Shown piece by piece: positions 1 through 7,374 of a DNA stretch of 64,000 nt (within the stretch, counting starts at the first letter, position 1; each line of letters starts with the position of its first letter). This DNA comes from an uncultured Bacilli bacterium (GTDB lineage Bacteria > Bacillota_I > Bacilli_A > RF39 > UBA660). The DNA is taken from positions 4,088 to 68,087 of the forward strand of contig CAKPDF010000007.1 of the NCBI GenBank assembly GCA_934148535.1, read 5' to 3'. The translations under genes were made by a program, and so were the position numbers. The notes under the pieces are model-generated. The model saw nothing but the letters and a program-made list of their open reading frames with translations, made no database searches and was not told where the DNA came from.

Positions 1-43
1 TTTACATCTTTATTTAAAAAAATGTAAAGTTATATAAAAGTAC

Positions 44-72
44 TTGTCAAATAATAAAAAATATATTATGAT
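44..72 (+). promoter_or_regulatory. Promoter of the left-end small RNA candidate
   Basis: A TTGTCA -35 box (44-49) and a TATGAT -10 box (67-72) are separated by exactly 17 bases. The predicted start near 79 coincides with the first base of a perfect hairpin. No open reading frame follows, so the promoter appears to serve the structured RNA at 79-177. Confidence 0.5.
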
Positions 73-78
73 TATTAT

Positions 79-177
79 GACATAAGAGATTATGTCCACT
101 CTCTACGAAATAAAATGTAGGAGTGTATTCAACCAAAACCCCCTGAAGAGAGCATTTAACCGTGCTCTCATTTTTTA
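79..177 (+). ncRNA. Candidate small RNA with two 5' hairpins, C-rich linker and terminator
   Basis: The predicted transcript starts with a 7-bp hairpin, GACATAA (79-85) with TTATGTC (90-96), closed by a GAGA loop. A second hairpin follows at once: 97-106 pairs with 117-125 over nine pairs with one bulged T at 102. Next is a single-stranded linker (126-147) containing ACCCCCTGAA, then a terminator stem, GAGAGC (148-153) with GCTCTC (164-169), and a T run (171-176). No start codon with a ribosome binding site lies inside. C-rich unpaired segments are known in Gram-positive small RNAs that bind Shine-Dalgarno regions, so a trans-acting regulator is a reasonable inference. The same order of parts recurs on the minus strand at 63574-63678. 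Confidence 0.42.
148..176 (+). terminator. Rho-independent terminator of the left-end RNA
   Basis: A six-bp stem, GAGAGC/GCTCTC, with a 10-base loop is followed by A and six Ts (171-176). A second small inverted repeat, GCCC (179-182) with GGGC (192-195), lies just downstream. Confidence 0.6.
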
Positions 178-224
178 TGCCCATTTTATAAGGGCTTGCG
201 AGGCATCGACTTTTCTAAAATAAT

Positions 225-246
225 TTTAGGTACAATTTAGGTACAA
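225..246 (+). repeat. Perfect tandem 11-bp repeat
   Basis: TTTAGGTACAA occurs twice without a gap (225-235 and 236-246). Short direct repeats beside integrative elements can be integrase arm sites, and a recombinase remnant lies at 3408-3849. This link is inference only. The rest of 180-360 shows no gene. Confidence 0.4.
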
Positions 247-369
247 AAAATTTGATTTAAGAAATAGTTCATTGAAGAAAAGTGCCGAAAGTGACAAAAA
301 TTCTCAATGGATTTTTAATTTTAACAATGATACGGATAAAATATAAATGGTCAGTATGAATGAAAAAAT

Positions 370-424
370 ATTATTCCACAAGCGGTATAAAATATATTGA
401 CATATTATTCCAGAAACGGTATAA
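370..424 (+). repeat. Direct 21-bp operator-like repeats overlapping a promoter
   Basis: Positions 370-390 and 404-424 match at 19 of 21 bases, with a common core of ATTATTCCA then CGGTATAA. The second copy covers the spacer and -10 box of the promoter at 397-425, so a protein bound there would block transcription. The 34-bp spacing between copies is close to three helical turns. The HTH domain of the Fic protein at 773-1696 is an obvious candidate to bind here, but that is inference. Confidence 0.55.
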
Positions 425-425
425 T
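397..425 (+). promoter_or_regulatory. Consensus promoter of the small gene / Fic operon
   Basis: TTGACA (397-402) and TATAAT (420-425) are perfect consensus boxes with a 17-base spacer. The promoter lies between an apparent in-frame ATG at 360 and the real start at 447, so translation from 360 is unlikely. Confidence 0.8.
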
Positions 426-446
426 CTATATATAGAGGTGATAACT

Positions 447-770
447 ATGCATATTAAAGATGTAAAAGATATTAGTGATGTTGCTAAAGATATTAAAAAT
501 CTAACAGAGCAAAAGAAAAATCCAACAAGAGAAGGCATGGAAAAAGTAATAAAAAGTGTTAGAGAACATTTAATATTAGAAACAGAAGTATATGAGGATA
601 CTTTGTGTGTAGCTAATAATAGTACTAAAGTGAATATAGAGAATATTGATAGTAAAGTGTTATATGATCGATTAGATGCTTATAAAACTATATGCTTATG
701 TTATTTATTAAATAAGTATGGTAAAGAAGCATTTGATAAAATTATTAAAGAATACAATTTGGAGGTGTAA
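447..770 (+). CDS. Small protein of unknown function, first gene of the Fic operon
   Basis: This 107-residue protein is not recognised. The ATG at 447 follows AGAGGTGAT at a good distance and lies downstream of the consensus promoter at 397-425; an in-frame ATG at 360 lies upstream of the promoter and is rejected. The protein is charged and probably helical, with no signal peptide or membrane segment. Its stop is two bases before the start of the Fic gene, so the two are surely co-translated. Small genes just upstream of Fic-domain genes are often antitoxins or regulators, and this could be such a partner. However, the Fic protein carries its own inhibitory motif, so an antitoxin role is not required. 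It could also be a DNA-binding repressor acting at the repeats at 370-424, although I see no clear helix-turn-helix. Confidence 0.6.
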   Translation: MHIKDVKDISDVAKDIKNLTEQKKNPTREGMEKVIKSVREHLILETEVYEDTLCVANNSTKVNIENIDSKVLYDRLDAYKTICLCYLLNKYGKEAFDKIIKEYNLEV

Positions 771-772
771 AA

Positions 773-1696
773 ATGAAATTTATGACAATAAAAGAAGCAA
801 GTGAAAAATGGAATATTAGTGAAAGAAGGATAAGACAACTTATTCAAGATGGTAGAATATTAGGTGCAGAAAAAATTGGTACTGCATGGTATATTCCAAA
901 TGATGTTGGGAAGCCAGTTGATAAAAGAGTGAAAGATGAAATTGAATTTAAAATTGATCTACCAGAAGATTATTTTAAAGAAGTTGATGAAAAACTTGCT
1001 AAGCTAAATAGTAAGAGGCCATTATCAAAAGAAGCCACTGAGTCATTACAAAATGCAATTAATCTAGAATGGACATATAACAGTAATGGTATTGAAGGTA
1101 ATACTTTAACATTAAAAGAAACTAAAGTAGTGTTGGAAGGAATTACTATTGGTGGTAAGTCTGTAAAAGAACACTTAGAAGCTATTAATCATGAAAATGC
1201 TATTGAGTATTTAGAAGGATTAGTAAAAGATAAAAGTGAAATATCTGAATGGAACATTAAAGGATTACATCAGTTAATTTTAAAAGGTATAGATGATGAT
1301 AATGCTGGAAGATATAGAAATCATAATGTTATTATAAGTGGGGCAAAGCACAGGCCACCAGAATACATAAAAGTTCCAGAATTAATGGAAAAGTTAATGA
1401 TAAACTATGATGATTGGGATAAATATCATCCAATAGTAAGAGCATCTTTGTTACATGGAGAGTTAGTTAAAATCCATCCATTTATTGATGGAAATGGTAG
1501 AACATCTAGATTAATAATGAATATGGATTTAATGAGAAGTGGATATGTACCAGTTATTATAAAAAAAGATAATAGATTAAAATATTATGAAGCACTTGAT
1601 AAGACACATATAACAGGTGATTACACTGATTTTGTTAAATTAGTGACAGAAGCAGAAAATGAAATGTTAGATAGATACTTAGAAGTTATAGGGTAA
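773..1696 (+). CDS. HTH-Fic family protein (probable AMP transferase or regulator)
   Basis: Fic proteins usually transfer AMP from ATP to a hydroxyl group on a target protein. The complete Fic signature HPFIDGNGRTSR is at residues 235-246, with the catalytic His at 235. An inhibitory-helix motif of the form [S/T]xxxE[G/N] is present in the same chain (S104-NGI-E108-G109), which marks a self-inhibited Fic protein. Residues 1-45 form an excisionase/MerR-like helix-turn-helix (IKEASEKWNISERRIRQLI), so the protein probably binds DNA. The start follows GGAGGTG by five bases. The gene is the second of a two-gene operon whose promoter carries tandem 21-bp repeats, and autoregulation through its own HTH is a natural inference. 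The target is unknown. It lies in an accessory zone next to an Abi-like gene, so a role in phage defence or element maintenance is possible. Confidence 0.88.
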   Translation: MKFMTIKEASEKWNISERRIRQLIQDGRILGAEKIGTAWYIPNDVGKPVDKRVKDEIEFKIDLPEDYFKEVDEKLAKLNSKRPLSKEATESLQNAINLEWTYNSNGIEGNTLTLKETKVVLEGITIGGKSVKEHLEAINHENAIEYLEGLVKDKSEISEWNIKGLHQLILKGIDDDNAGRYRNHNVIISGAKHRPPEYIKVPELMEKLMINYDDWDKYHPIVRASLLHGELVKIHPFIDGNGRTSRLIMNMDLMRSGYVPVIIKKDNRLKYYEALDKTHITGDYTDFVKLVTEAENEMLDRYLEVIG

Positions 1697-1711
1697 ATTG
1701 TAAAAAAGTGA

Positions 1712-1717
1712 TATAAT
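1712..1717 (+). promoter_or_regulatory. Extended -10 promoter of the Abi-like gene
   Basis: TATAAT at 1712-1717 is preceded by TG at 1709-1710, an extended -10 arrangement. No good -35 box is visible. It lies 27 bases before the start at 1745 and downstream of the Fic stop, so the Abi-like gene probably has its own transcript. Confidence 0.5.
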
Positions 1718-1744
1718 AATATTTATTCTGGAAGTAGGTGTGTT

Positions 1745-3256
1745 ATGGAGAAACATTCAAATAATTTATTAATAAGAGGATTAGAATCTAAAAATATTAA
1801 TTTTCAAAATAGAGAAAAAAGTAAATTTAATAGTTATAGTTATTATCAAGTTGTAAATGCATATAAGTCTCTTTTTGTTTCGGGAGTGGAAACTATTGAT
1901 GATATATATAATTATATTAATAATGGAGTTAAAATTAATGAATATAAAGCTTCATTCGGTATAACAGCAAATACTGACATTTTTAGAGAAATATGTAAAA
2001 AAATATGTAAAAAATATGGTATAAGTTATTCTCATACAATGAAGGATATAGCTCTTAGGAAAAATATTTCTAAGATAGACTATGTTCATCATATTTATCC
2101 TCAAAATACTCAATATAGTGATTTCTTGCGAATGTATAAATTTGAACATGAGTTAAGAAATATGCTTTTAAAATATACATTGATAATAGAAGAAAGTATA
2201 AAAAATGTTTTCATAAAGCATCTAAATAATACTCCTGACGTAAAAGCTAATTTCTTATCAGATATTAATAATTATGATACTTCTAGAGGAAACAATGATG
2301 CACTTGATACATTAAAATTAATATTTGAAAAACAAAAAAATAAACATTCAAAGCCAATTCAAAGGAAAAGAAAGCAAGATATAACTATTCCATATTGGAT
2401 TTTAATTAATGAATTAACCATGAATGAAACATATAATGTAATAAAAAACTTAAAACCAGAAATAAGTATTTTAATTTTTCAAGATTGTCTAAACCATTTT
2501 ACAAATAAAAAGGTTGATATAAAAGATAAAACAAAACCAAGAAAACAAATTCAAAATGAAAAAGGAATGATTTTATCTTTTAGAACATTAATAAAATATA
2601 TAGGAACATTTAGAAATATGCTAGCACATAATCAACCAATATATTGTTATAATCATAAAGACTATTGTTTAATGAATTATCCTACAATGAGTTATGATAT
2701 GCCATGGGTCGATATGAAAAAAAATCCAACTTCGCCAGAAATAGTTCAACAACATAAAATAAATTCAGTAACAATGCATGATTTAGAAACCTTTTTTGGA
2801 CAAGATAAATACAACGCTAATAATTCATGCAGGGACATAAATTTATCATTTATTATTTATATAATATATAAGATTATTTCTACTATTGATAAGAATACAG
2901 AATTCTATGAAGAACTAATTAGACTATATAAAAAGTATAGTATAATTTTAGATTTGAACGAAAAACAGATATCAGATGCTGTGAGTGTTGAAAATTTGAT
3001 GAGTGAAATAGAAAAAATCAATATGCTTGAATTAGATTATAAGGAAATAATTAATAAAATTGATAATAATAAATCATATAAGCAAGAATTAAAAACTTTT
3101 ATAAGTGGCTTTAATGAGAAAAAAAGAAAAATAAATACACTATCAAACAAAATAAAAATCAAAGAAATTAAATCAAAGTATAAACCATTTCCTGCCAAAA
3201 TACGATACACAGATTATACAGGAATTGATAAAAAGTATTTTGAAGATATTAAATGA
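1745..3256 (+). CDS. Abi_2-like abortive-infection protein with HEPN motif
   Basis: The 503-residue protein resembles the Abi_2 (AbiD/AbiF) family, which aborts phage infection and contains a HEPN-type RNase fold. Visible family features are a helical block with FEHELRNMLLKYTLIIEESIK (about 133-153), a Pro-Tyr-Trp segment (IPYWILINELTM, 215-226), and RNMLAH at 290-295, which gives the R-x4-H signature of HEPN nucleases. The C-terminal 190 residues are helical and lysine-rich and extend beyond the usual family length. There is no membrane segment. The start uses AAGTAGGTG as ribosome binding site. Next to an HTH-Fic operon and a broken integrase, the gene looks like defence cargo of a former mobile element. 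The family assignment is fairly good; the phage-defence role is by homology. Confidence 0.72.
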   Translation: MEKHSNNLLIRGLESKNINFQNREKSKFNSYSYYQVVNAYKSLFVSGVETIDDIYNYINNGVKINEYKASFGITANTDIFREICKKICKKYGISYSHTMKDIALRKNISKIDYVHHIYPQNTQYSDFLRMYKFEHELRNMLLKYTLIIEESIKNVFIKHLNNTPDVKANFLSDINNYDTSRGNNDALDTLKLIFEKQKNKHSKPIQRKRKQDITIPYWILINELTMNETYNVIKNLKPEISILIFQDCLNHFTNKKVDIKDKTKPRKQIQNEKGMILSFRTLIKYIGTFRNMLAHNQPIYCYNHKDYCLMNYPTMSYDMPWVDMKKNPTSPEIVQQHKINSVTMHDLETFFGQDKYNANNSCRDINLSFIIYIIYKIISTIDKNTEFYEELIRLYKKYSIILDLNEKQISDAVSVENLMSEIEKINMLELDYKEIINKIDNNKSYKQELKTFISGFNEKKRKINTLSNKIKIKEIKSKYKPFPAKIRYTDYTGIDKKYFEDIK

Positions 3257-3298
3257 ATATAATTGTGTAAAAAACATATAATAATATTGAGTTATGTA

Positions 3299-3327
3299 TA
3301 GACAAATATAGTTTTTTTTGCTATAAT
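3299..3327 (+). promoter_or_regulatory. Orphan promoter downstream of the Abi-like gene
   Basis: TAGACA (3299-3304) and TATAAT (3322-3327) are 17 bases apart. The next 60 bases contain no ORF and end in a strong terminator. Confidence 0.5.
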
Positions 3328-3333
3328 CTATAT

Positions 3334-3395
3334 GTAATGTGATTCCGGTGTATTTGGTATATCGGAGGAAAAAAAGAGCTTATGCTCTTTTTTTC
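3334..3395 (+). ncRNA. Candidate 60-nt RNA between promoter and terminator
   Basis: The segment between the orphan promoter at 3299-3327 and the terminator at 3371-3392 has no coding capacity: the only ATG is followed directly by TAA. It contains TCCG and CGGA blocks that could pair and a GGAGGAAA stretch. It may be a small RNA, a decoy for the C-rich RNAs at the window ends, or a remnant of a leader whose gene is lost. Evidence is limited to the promoter-terminator layout. Confidence 0.3.
3371..3392. terminator. Bidirectional terminator
   Basis: The perfect stem AAAAAGAGC (3371-3379) with GCTCTTTTT (3384-3392) and loop TTAT has a T run on both strands. It can end the short + transcript and the recombinase remnant on the minus strand. 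Confidence 0.75.
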
Positions 3396-3407
3396 GTAAA
3401 AAATAGC

Positions 3408-3849
3408 TTAGTCATCTTCTAAGCTATCTATAACAGAAACAACAGAGTCGAGGGCAGTACTAAACATATGTGAATATGTATTTAGTGTTTCCTCGATTTT
3501 TGTATGTCCTAAATACTTTGCAACTAATGTAACATTAGCACCATTGTTAATAAGTAGTGATGCACAAGAATGTCTAAAATCATGAATCCTAATAATTTTT
3601 AAGCCAGCTAGAGTAGCTAGTTTAGTTCTTCTAAGATATATATTAGAATCAGTTATCGGTTTAGCATCAGAAACCACAAAGAAATCATCATTAAATTCGT
3701 AATACTCTTTTTTATCCTGTTCATAGAGCATTTTAAGGTCATTTAACATAGGTACTATTCTTCTACTATCTCTTTCTTAGTATCCGAGAATTCAAACTTT
3801 ACACGGTTATTTCTTTGCGTTATTTGCTTATTAATGTAAATGGTAAAAT
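3408..3849 (-). pseudogene. Tyrosine recombinase (phage-type integrase), C-terminal remnant
   Basis: An open frame from 3749 to 3408 encodes 113 residues of a tyrosine recombinase catalytic domain, with the HxxR box (HDFRH), the LGH box and the catalytic Tyr in TYSHMF. Homology continues upstream in another frame: reading back from about 3770 to 3849 gives INKQITQRNN, then VKFEFSDTKKE, the usual strand segment before a KTKxSxR motif. It rejoins the downstream frame at SRRIVPML. The gene therefore has one frameshift near 3770, and the N-terminal arm-binding and core-binding domains are absent. It ends at an inverted repeat (3850-3897). It is a dead integrase and shows that the accessory genes to its left arrived on, or next to, an integrative element. 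Confidence 0.85.
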
Positions 3850-3897
3850 AAAATGTAGGAATTTGATAAATTATTTTTGTTGAATTTCCTACATTTT
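3846..3897. repeat. 12-bp inverted repeat; left arm also repeated at 108-122
   Basis: AAAATGTAGGAA (3850-3861) and TTCCTACATTTT (3886-3897) form a perfect inverted repeat around a 24-base spacer. The 15-mer AAATAAAATGTAGGA at 3846-3860 also occurs exactly at 108-122, inside the left-end RNA candidate. The two copies flank the Fic, Abi and integrase genes and could be ends or duplication scars of an element. The sequence from 3900 to 4080 shows nothing else I can name. Confidence 0.4.
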
Positions 3898-4111
3898 TAA
3901 TATGCTAAAAAATATGTTATATGATGAATAAAATAATAAAAGAGTTGATAAGATTAAATATAAAACTTAATTTTGCTGTTTTGAGTTGAGAATACGGATA
4001 TGATTAGAGAACTACCAAAATTAGCTACTTAAAATAAAATGATAAATTGATAAAAAATCGATTTATTTACTTATTTATATTATTTATGTTATAATTAAAT
4101 TAGGTGATTAT

Positions 4112-4873
4112 ATGCGAAAAATTTTAATGAAATATTCGGAATATATATCTGTGATTGGCTTTTTCTTTATTAATTCTATTTTAGTTGGTTTATTTAAATG
4201 TAATTGGTTAATTCTGAATTTGATATATATTGTAGCATTATGTGTTGAAAGATATATATTGTATTTGCCTATAGATAAAAGTGTAAATAATTCATTTAAA
4301 ACTTGTAGTTTTGATGATTCAATAAATTTAATAAATGAGTATTTACCTTTTATGAATAAGCAACGCAAAGATATATACATTTTTGATTTGCTTTTGTTTA
4401 AAAATTTAATTAATCCTACAAAAAAAGGTATAATTGAATATATTGAATTGTTAAATAAATCTTCCAATTCATACAATAAAATTGGAAATACTTCTGAAAT
4501 GTATTTTAATTGTCTTTTAATTAAAGATATAGAAAATGCTAATATATTATTTGATAAATTGATGTTACTAATTGAAAATAAGAAAACTTATACAAATCTT
4601 TTTAGAAAAGAGCGTTTAATTGTTTTGAAAAGTATTTTTAATAAAGATATTAATGAAGATGAAAATGGTATCTTCAAATGTTATGTTCCATATTTTGATA
4701 CAGATAATGAGTATCAAAAAATAAAAACTAAATATTTGTTAGGTGTTTATTATAGCAAAAGAAAAAACTTTAAAGAAAGCAATGAAAATTTTGAATATGT
4801 TTTGAAACATGGGAATAATATTTATTTAAAAAAATTAACTACAGAATATATTGAGAAAAACAAGATAAACTAA
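4112..4873 (+). CDS. Unknown protein with two N-terminal membrane segments and helical repeat-like tail
   Basis: The 253-residue protein is not recognised. Two hydrophobic segments (about 10-30 and 33-52) should anchor it in the membrane. The remaining 200 residues are helical and polar, and the end (residues 205-250, with LGVYYSKRKNFKESNENFEYVL) reads like a tetratricopeptide-type hairpin. The start at 4112 follows AGGTGAT, and TATAAT at 4090-4095 is very close, implying a very short leader. A clear terminator stands at 5018-5051. It is a single gene in an accessory zone, very low in GC. A cytosolic TPR face suggests a scaffold or regulator, but nothing more specific is supportable. Confidence 0.6.
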   Translation: MRKILMKYSEYISVIGFFFINSILVGLFKCNWLILNLIYIVALCVERYILYLPIDKSVNNSFKTCSFDDSINLINEYLPFMNKQRKDIYIFDLLLFKNLINPTKKGIIEYIELLNKSSNSYNKIGNTSEMYFNCLLIKDIENANILFDKLMLLIENKKTYTNLFRKERLIVLKSIFNKDINEDENGIFKCYVPYFDTDNEYQKIKTKYLLGVYYSKRKNFKESNENFEYVLKHGNNIYLKKLTTEYIEKNKIN

Positions 4874-5017
4874 ATTTCTTTTTTCGAAAAGAAGAATACA
4901 AGATTTAAAATACAAGTTTGATGTAATTGATGATGTATTTAAGGACAAAAATTATTCGGATAAAAAATATTAAGTGTATGCTTTGAGATTGATTTTGAAA
5001 AAACGCAGATTTTTAGA

Positions 5018-5051
5018 CTAAATTCCGTCTTTTAATGGAATTTAGTTTTTT
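5018..5051 (+). terminator. Rho-independent terminator
   Basis: The perfect nine-bp stem CTAAATTCC (5018-5026) with GGAATTTAG (5037-5045) is followed by six Ts. It lies 145 bases after the gene ending at 4873. Confidence 0.75.
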
Positions 5052-5159
5052 AAATTTGATAATGCTTTTATTTCTTCACAAGGTTATCATTCAAAAAAGG
5101 AAATTTTAAAATTGTCTAGTATTGATAATGCTAGTTTTGTAAGATTATTAAAGAAATAA
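5046..5159 (+). pseudogene. Small C-terminal gene remnant
   Basis: An open frame without a start codon encodes about 37 residues ending GYHSKKEILKLSSIDNASFVRLLKK and stopping at 5159. It begins directly after an in-frame stop and has no ribosome binding site, so it looks like the tail of a lost gene. I do not recognise the family. It could be chance. Confidence 0.25.
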
Positions 5160-5316
5160 GAATATAGTTGAATGAATATAATATTATAATTATTAATTGA
5201 AATTGGAGAAGTTAAACTTCTTTAATTTTTTTATTAATAATTTTGTCTCTTTTGAAGTGACCAATTATATATATAAATGTTATAAAATGGTATCTGTCAA
5301 AGGGAGAGTGAATATA

Positions 5317-5817
5317 ATGAAAACAAATATATCAACATTAATGAATTTAATTTCTGAGAAAGAAAGAAATCTAAATAACAAAACTTTTATAATCAAAAAT
5401 TTAGCTATAAATACATCTGTAGAGGAATTAGATGGTAGAGTTAATATTATTGAAGATAATAAAATTGATTTCGATTGTAATTTAGGTGAAATAGAAAGCT
5501 ATATTTCTGAATTATCTAAATTTAAGGCAATCTTATATGAAAAAAATAATTCATATAAGTTAAGTGATGGTAGAACTATTCAACAAGCAATAGTAGATAA
5601 TATGAACTTAAGGAGACTAAAAGTTGTATTAGAGCAGTTATTAACTTTAAAAAATTCTAAGAAAAGAGTTACTGAAGTTAATAATTCATATTTTGAGTGC
5701 AAAACTCTTAATTTTGATATGAATGAAATTAGAAATAAATTACTTGAGATGGATAAGAAAATTCAAGATACTGATTTTGAGATTTCTAAATTGAATTCTA
5801 TTGAATTTGAAATATAG
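5317..5817 (+). CDS. DIP1984/septicolysin-like coiled-coil protein
   Basis: This 166-residue protein matches my recollection of the DIP1984 (septicolysin-like) family. The marks are a long N-terminal helix, a middle SDGRTIQQAIVDNMNLRRLK segment (compare the family's DGRTLTDALAERDxLR), and a C-terminal helix ending in a Q-x-x-D/N-x-E pattern (KKIQDTDFEISKLN). The biochemical function of the family is unknown. The start at 5317 follows AAGGGAGAG. An upstream in-frame TTG at 5197 would add 40 residues but lies before any ribosome binding site and is not preferred. No signal peptide is seen. It stands alone between intergenic regions. Confidence 0.6.
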   Translation: MKTNISTLMNLISEKERNLNNKTFIIKNLAINTSVEELDGRVNIIEDNKIDFDCNLGEIESYISELSKFKAILYEKNNSYKLSDGRTIQQAIVDNMNLRRLKVVLEQLLTLKNSKKRVTEVNNSYFECKTLNFDMNEIRNKLLEMDKKIQDTDFEISKLNSIEFEI

Positions 5818-6055
5818 TTATGATGCGGTTTTGCTAAGTAATTTTGCAAATTAAATAAAATATAAAGTTTTTAGCCGAAGTATTTCTATTACTTAGAATT
5901 ATAATTTTAAAAAAGTGTATATGTTTATTAATTTAAGAATTTTAATTTATGATTTATAATTCTATTACGAATTTTAACTTATTAATAATAATTTATTATT
6001 AGAGTGGAGAAGTTATTTAATAATTATTTTAATTTTTGGTGATAGAAATGCGATT
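5818..6055. other. Non-coding stretch before a strong terminator
   Basis: No gene, RNA family or clear promoter is visible. The following terminator is 239 bases beyond the nearest upstream stop codon, which leaves room for an unrecognised short transcript. Confidence 0.4.
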
Positions 6056-6096
6056 CTATAACAGTTAGTAATAATACTAATTGTTATAGTTTTTTT
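6056..6096 (+). terminator. Very strong Rho-independent terminator
   Basis: A 15-bp stem (6056-6070 with 6075-6089, one G-T pair) with an ATAA loop is followed by seven Ts. Confidence 0.85.
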
Positions 6097-6240
6097 ATGA
6101 TATGCTATAATCAAAGATTTAATTATTTTAATATATTGTAATTTATTAATGATGTATTGTAATTAAAGAAAAAGAAATATAAAATTTATAAAAAATGTGC
6201 TATAATTATGTAGTATATTTTTTTCTTTTGGAGGTGTATT

Positions 6241-7374
6241 ATGGTATATTTGGATTATGCAGCGGGATGTCCTGTAAAAAAAGAAGTATTAGATTGTTTT
6301 TATGATGCTAGTTTAAAATATTATGCAAATCCTAATTCTTCTCATAAATTGGGATTAGAGGCTAAGAATGTTATTGATGAGGCTACTAGTGATATTGCTA
6401 AAATTTTAGGGGTTAAAAGTGATGAAATTATATATACTTCTGGTGCTAGTGAGAGTAATAATTTGGTTATAAAGGGAATTGCTTCTAGGTATAGAAATAG
6501 GGGACGTCATATTCTTATTAGTAGTTTAGAACATAATTCTATTGTATCATCTGCTACTAAGTTACAAGAATCTGGTTTTGAGGTTGAGATTATTCCTGTT
6601 TTACCTGATGGTCTTATTGATATAGAAAGTTTAAAAGATATGATTAGGGATGATACTATTTTAGTTAGTGTGTGTTCTGTTGATAGCGAGATTGGAATTA
6701 GGCAACCTATTGAGAAGATAGCTAGTATAATTAAAGAATATTCTAATTGTTATTTTCATACGGATGCAACACAAGCAATTGGTAAGGTGATGATAGATTA
6801 TTCTTTAGTAGATTTAATAACTATTACTCCTCATAAGTTTTATGGATTAAGTGGTATTGGAATTTTAATTAAAAGAAATAATGTTAGTATAATTGCTCAG
6901 ATTGATGGTGGTAAATCTACTACTATATATAGAAGTGGTACTCCTACTTTAGCACTTATTGTATCTAGTGCTAAGGCTTTGCAACTTGCGTATGATGAGG
7001 AAAAATCTAGTTATGATTATATTTTAAAATTGAATAATATTATTAAGAAAGGGTTAGTTAAGTATAAAATGGTTCATATTAATAGTACTGCTAATTCTAT
7101 AAATAATATTATTAATTTTAGTGTTAAGGGAATAAGGGCTATAGATTTGGAACGAAGATTGGAGAGTTATTCTATTTATGTTTCTACTAAGACTTCTTGT
7201 TGTCCTATAGAAACACCTTCTAAGTTAGTTTATGCACTTACTCGTGATAAGAGTCTTTCGTCATCTTCTATTAGGCTTAGTATTTCTAGTTTTACTACTT
7301 TAGATGATGTATTAGAGTTTTTAAGAGTGTTTGATATTATTTATAAGGAGTATGATAATAATGGAGAGATATAA
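6241..7374 (+). CDS. Cysteine desulfurase (NifS/IscS-like)
   Basis: This PLP enzyme takes sulfur from cysteine as a persulfide for tRNA thiolation or Fe-S assembly. The 377 residues contain the class V aminotransferase landmarks: H98 in SSLEHNS, D175 and Q178 in HTDATQ, the PLP lysine K199 in TITPHKF, and R345 in SSSIRLS. The mobile catalytic-cysteine loop is STKTSCCP (C320/C321). TATAAT at 6201-6206 and GGAGGTG at 6230-6236 precede the start. The gene overlaps the TtcA-like thiolase gene by 14 bases, so it probably acts as the dedicated sulfur donor for that enzyme. It is a standard-length IscS/NifS homologue; which subgroup (NifS, YrvO, NifZ) cannot be told by eye. Confidence 0.92.
   Translation: MVYLDYAAGCPVKKEVLDCFYDASLKYYANPNSSHKLGLEAKNVIDEATSDIAKILGVKSDEIIYTSGASESNNLVIKGIASRYRNRGRHILISSLEHNSIVSSATKLQESGFEVEIIPVLPDGLIDIESLKDMIRDDTILVSVCSVDSEIGIRQPIEKIASIIKEYSNCYFHTDATQAIGKVMIDYSLVDLITITPHKFYGLSGIGILIKRNNVSIIAQIDGGKSTTIYRSGTPTLALIVSSAKALQLAYDEEKSSYDYILKLNNIIKKGLVKYKMVHINSTANSINNIINFSVKGIRAIDLERRLESYSIYVSTKTSCCPIETPSKLVYALTRDKSLSSSSIRLSISSFTTLDDVLEFLRVFDIIYKEYDNNGEI

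Noticed and set aside
360..446. N-terminal extension of the small gene before Fic
   Set aside because: The consensus promoter at 397-425 lies inside it, so a transcript from that promoter cannot encode it.
108..3860. attL/attR of a complete integrative element
   Set aside because: The 15-mer repeat is AT-rich, not at a tRNA gene, one copy forms part of a hairpin and the integrase is truncated exactly there; kept only as a weak hypothesis.
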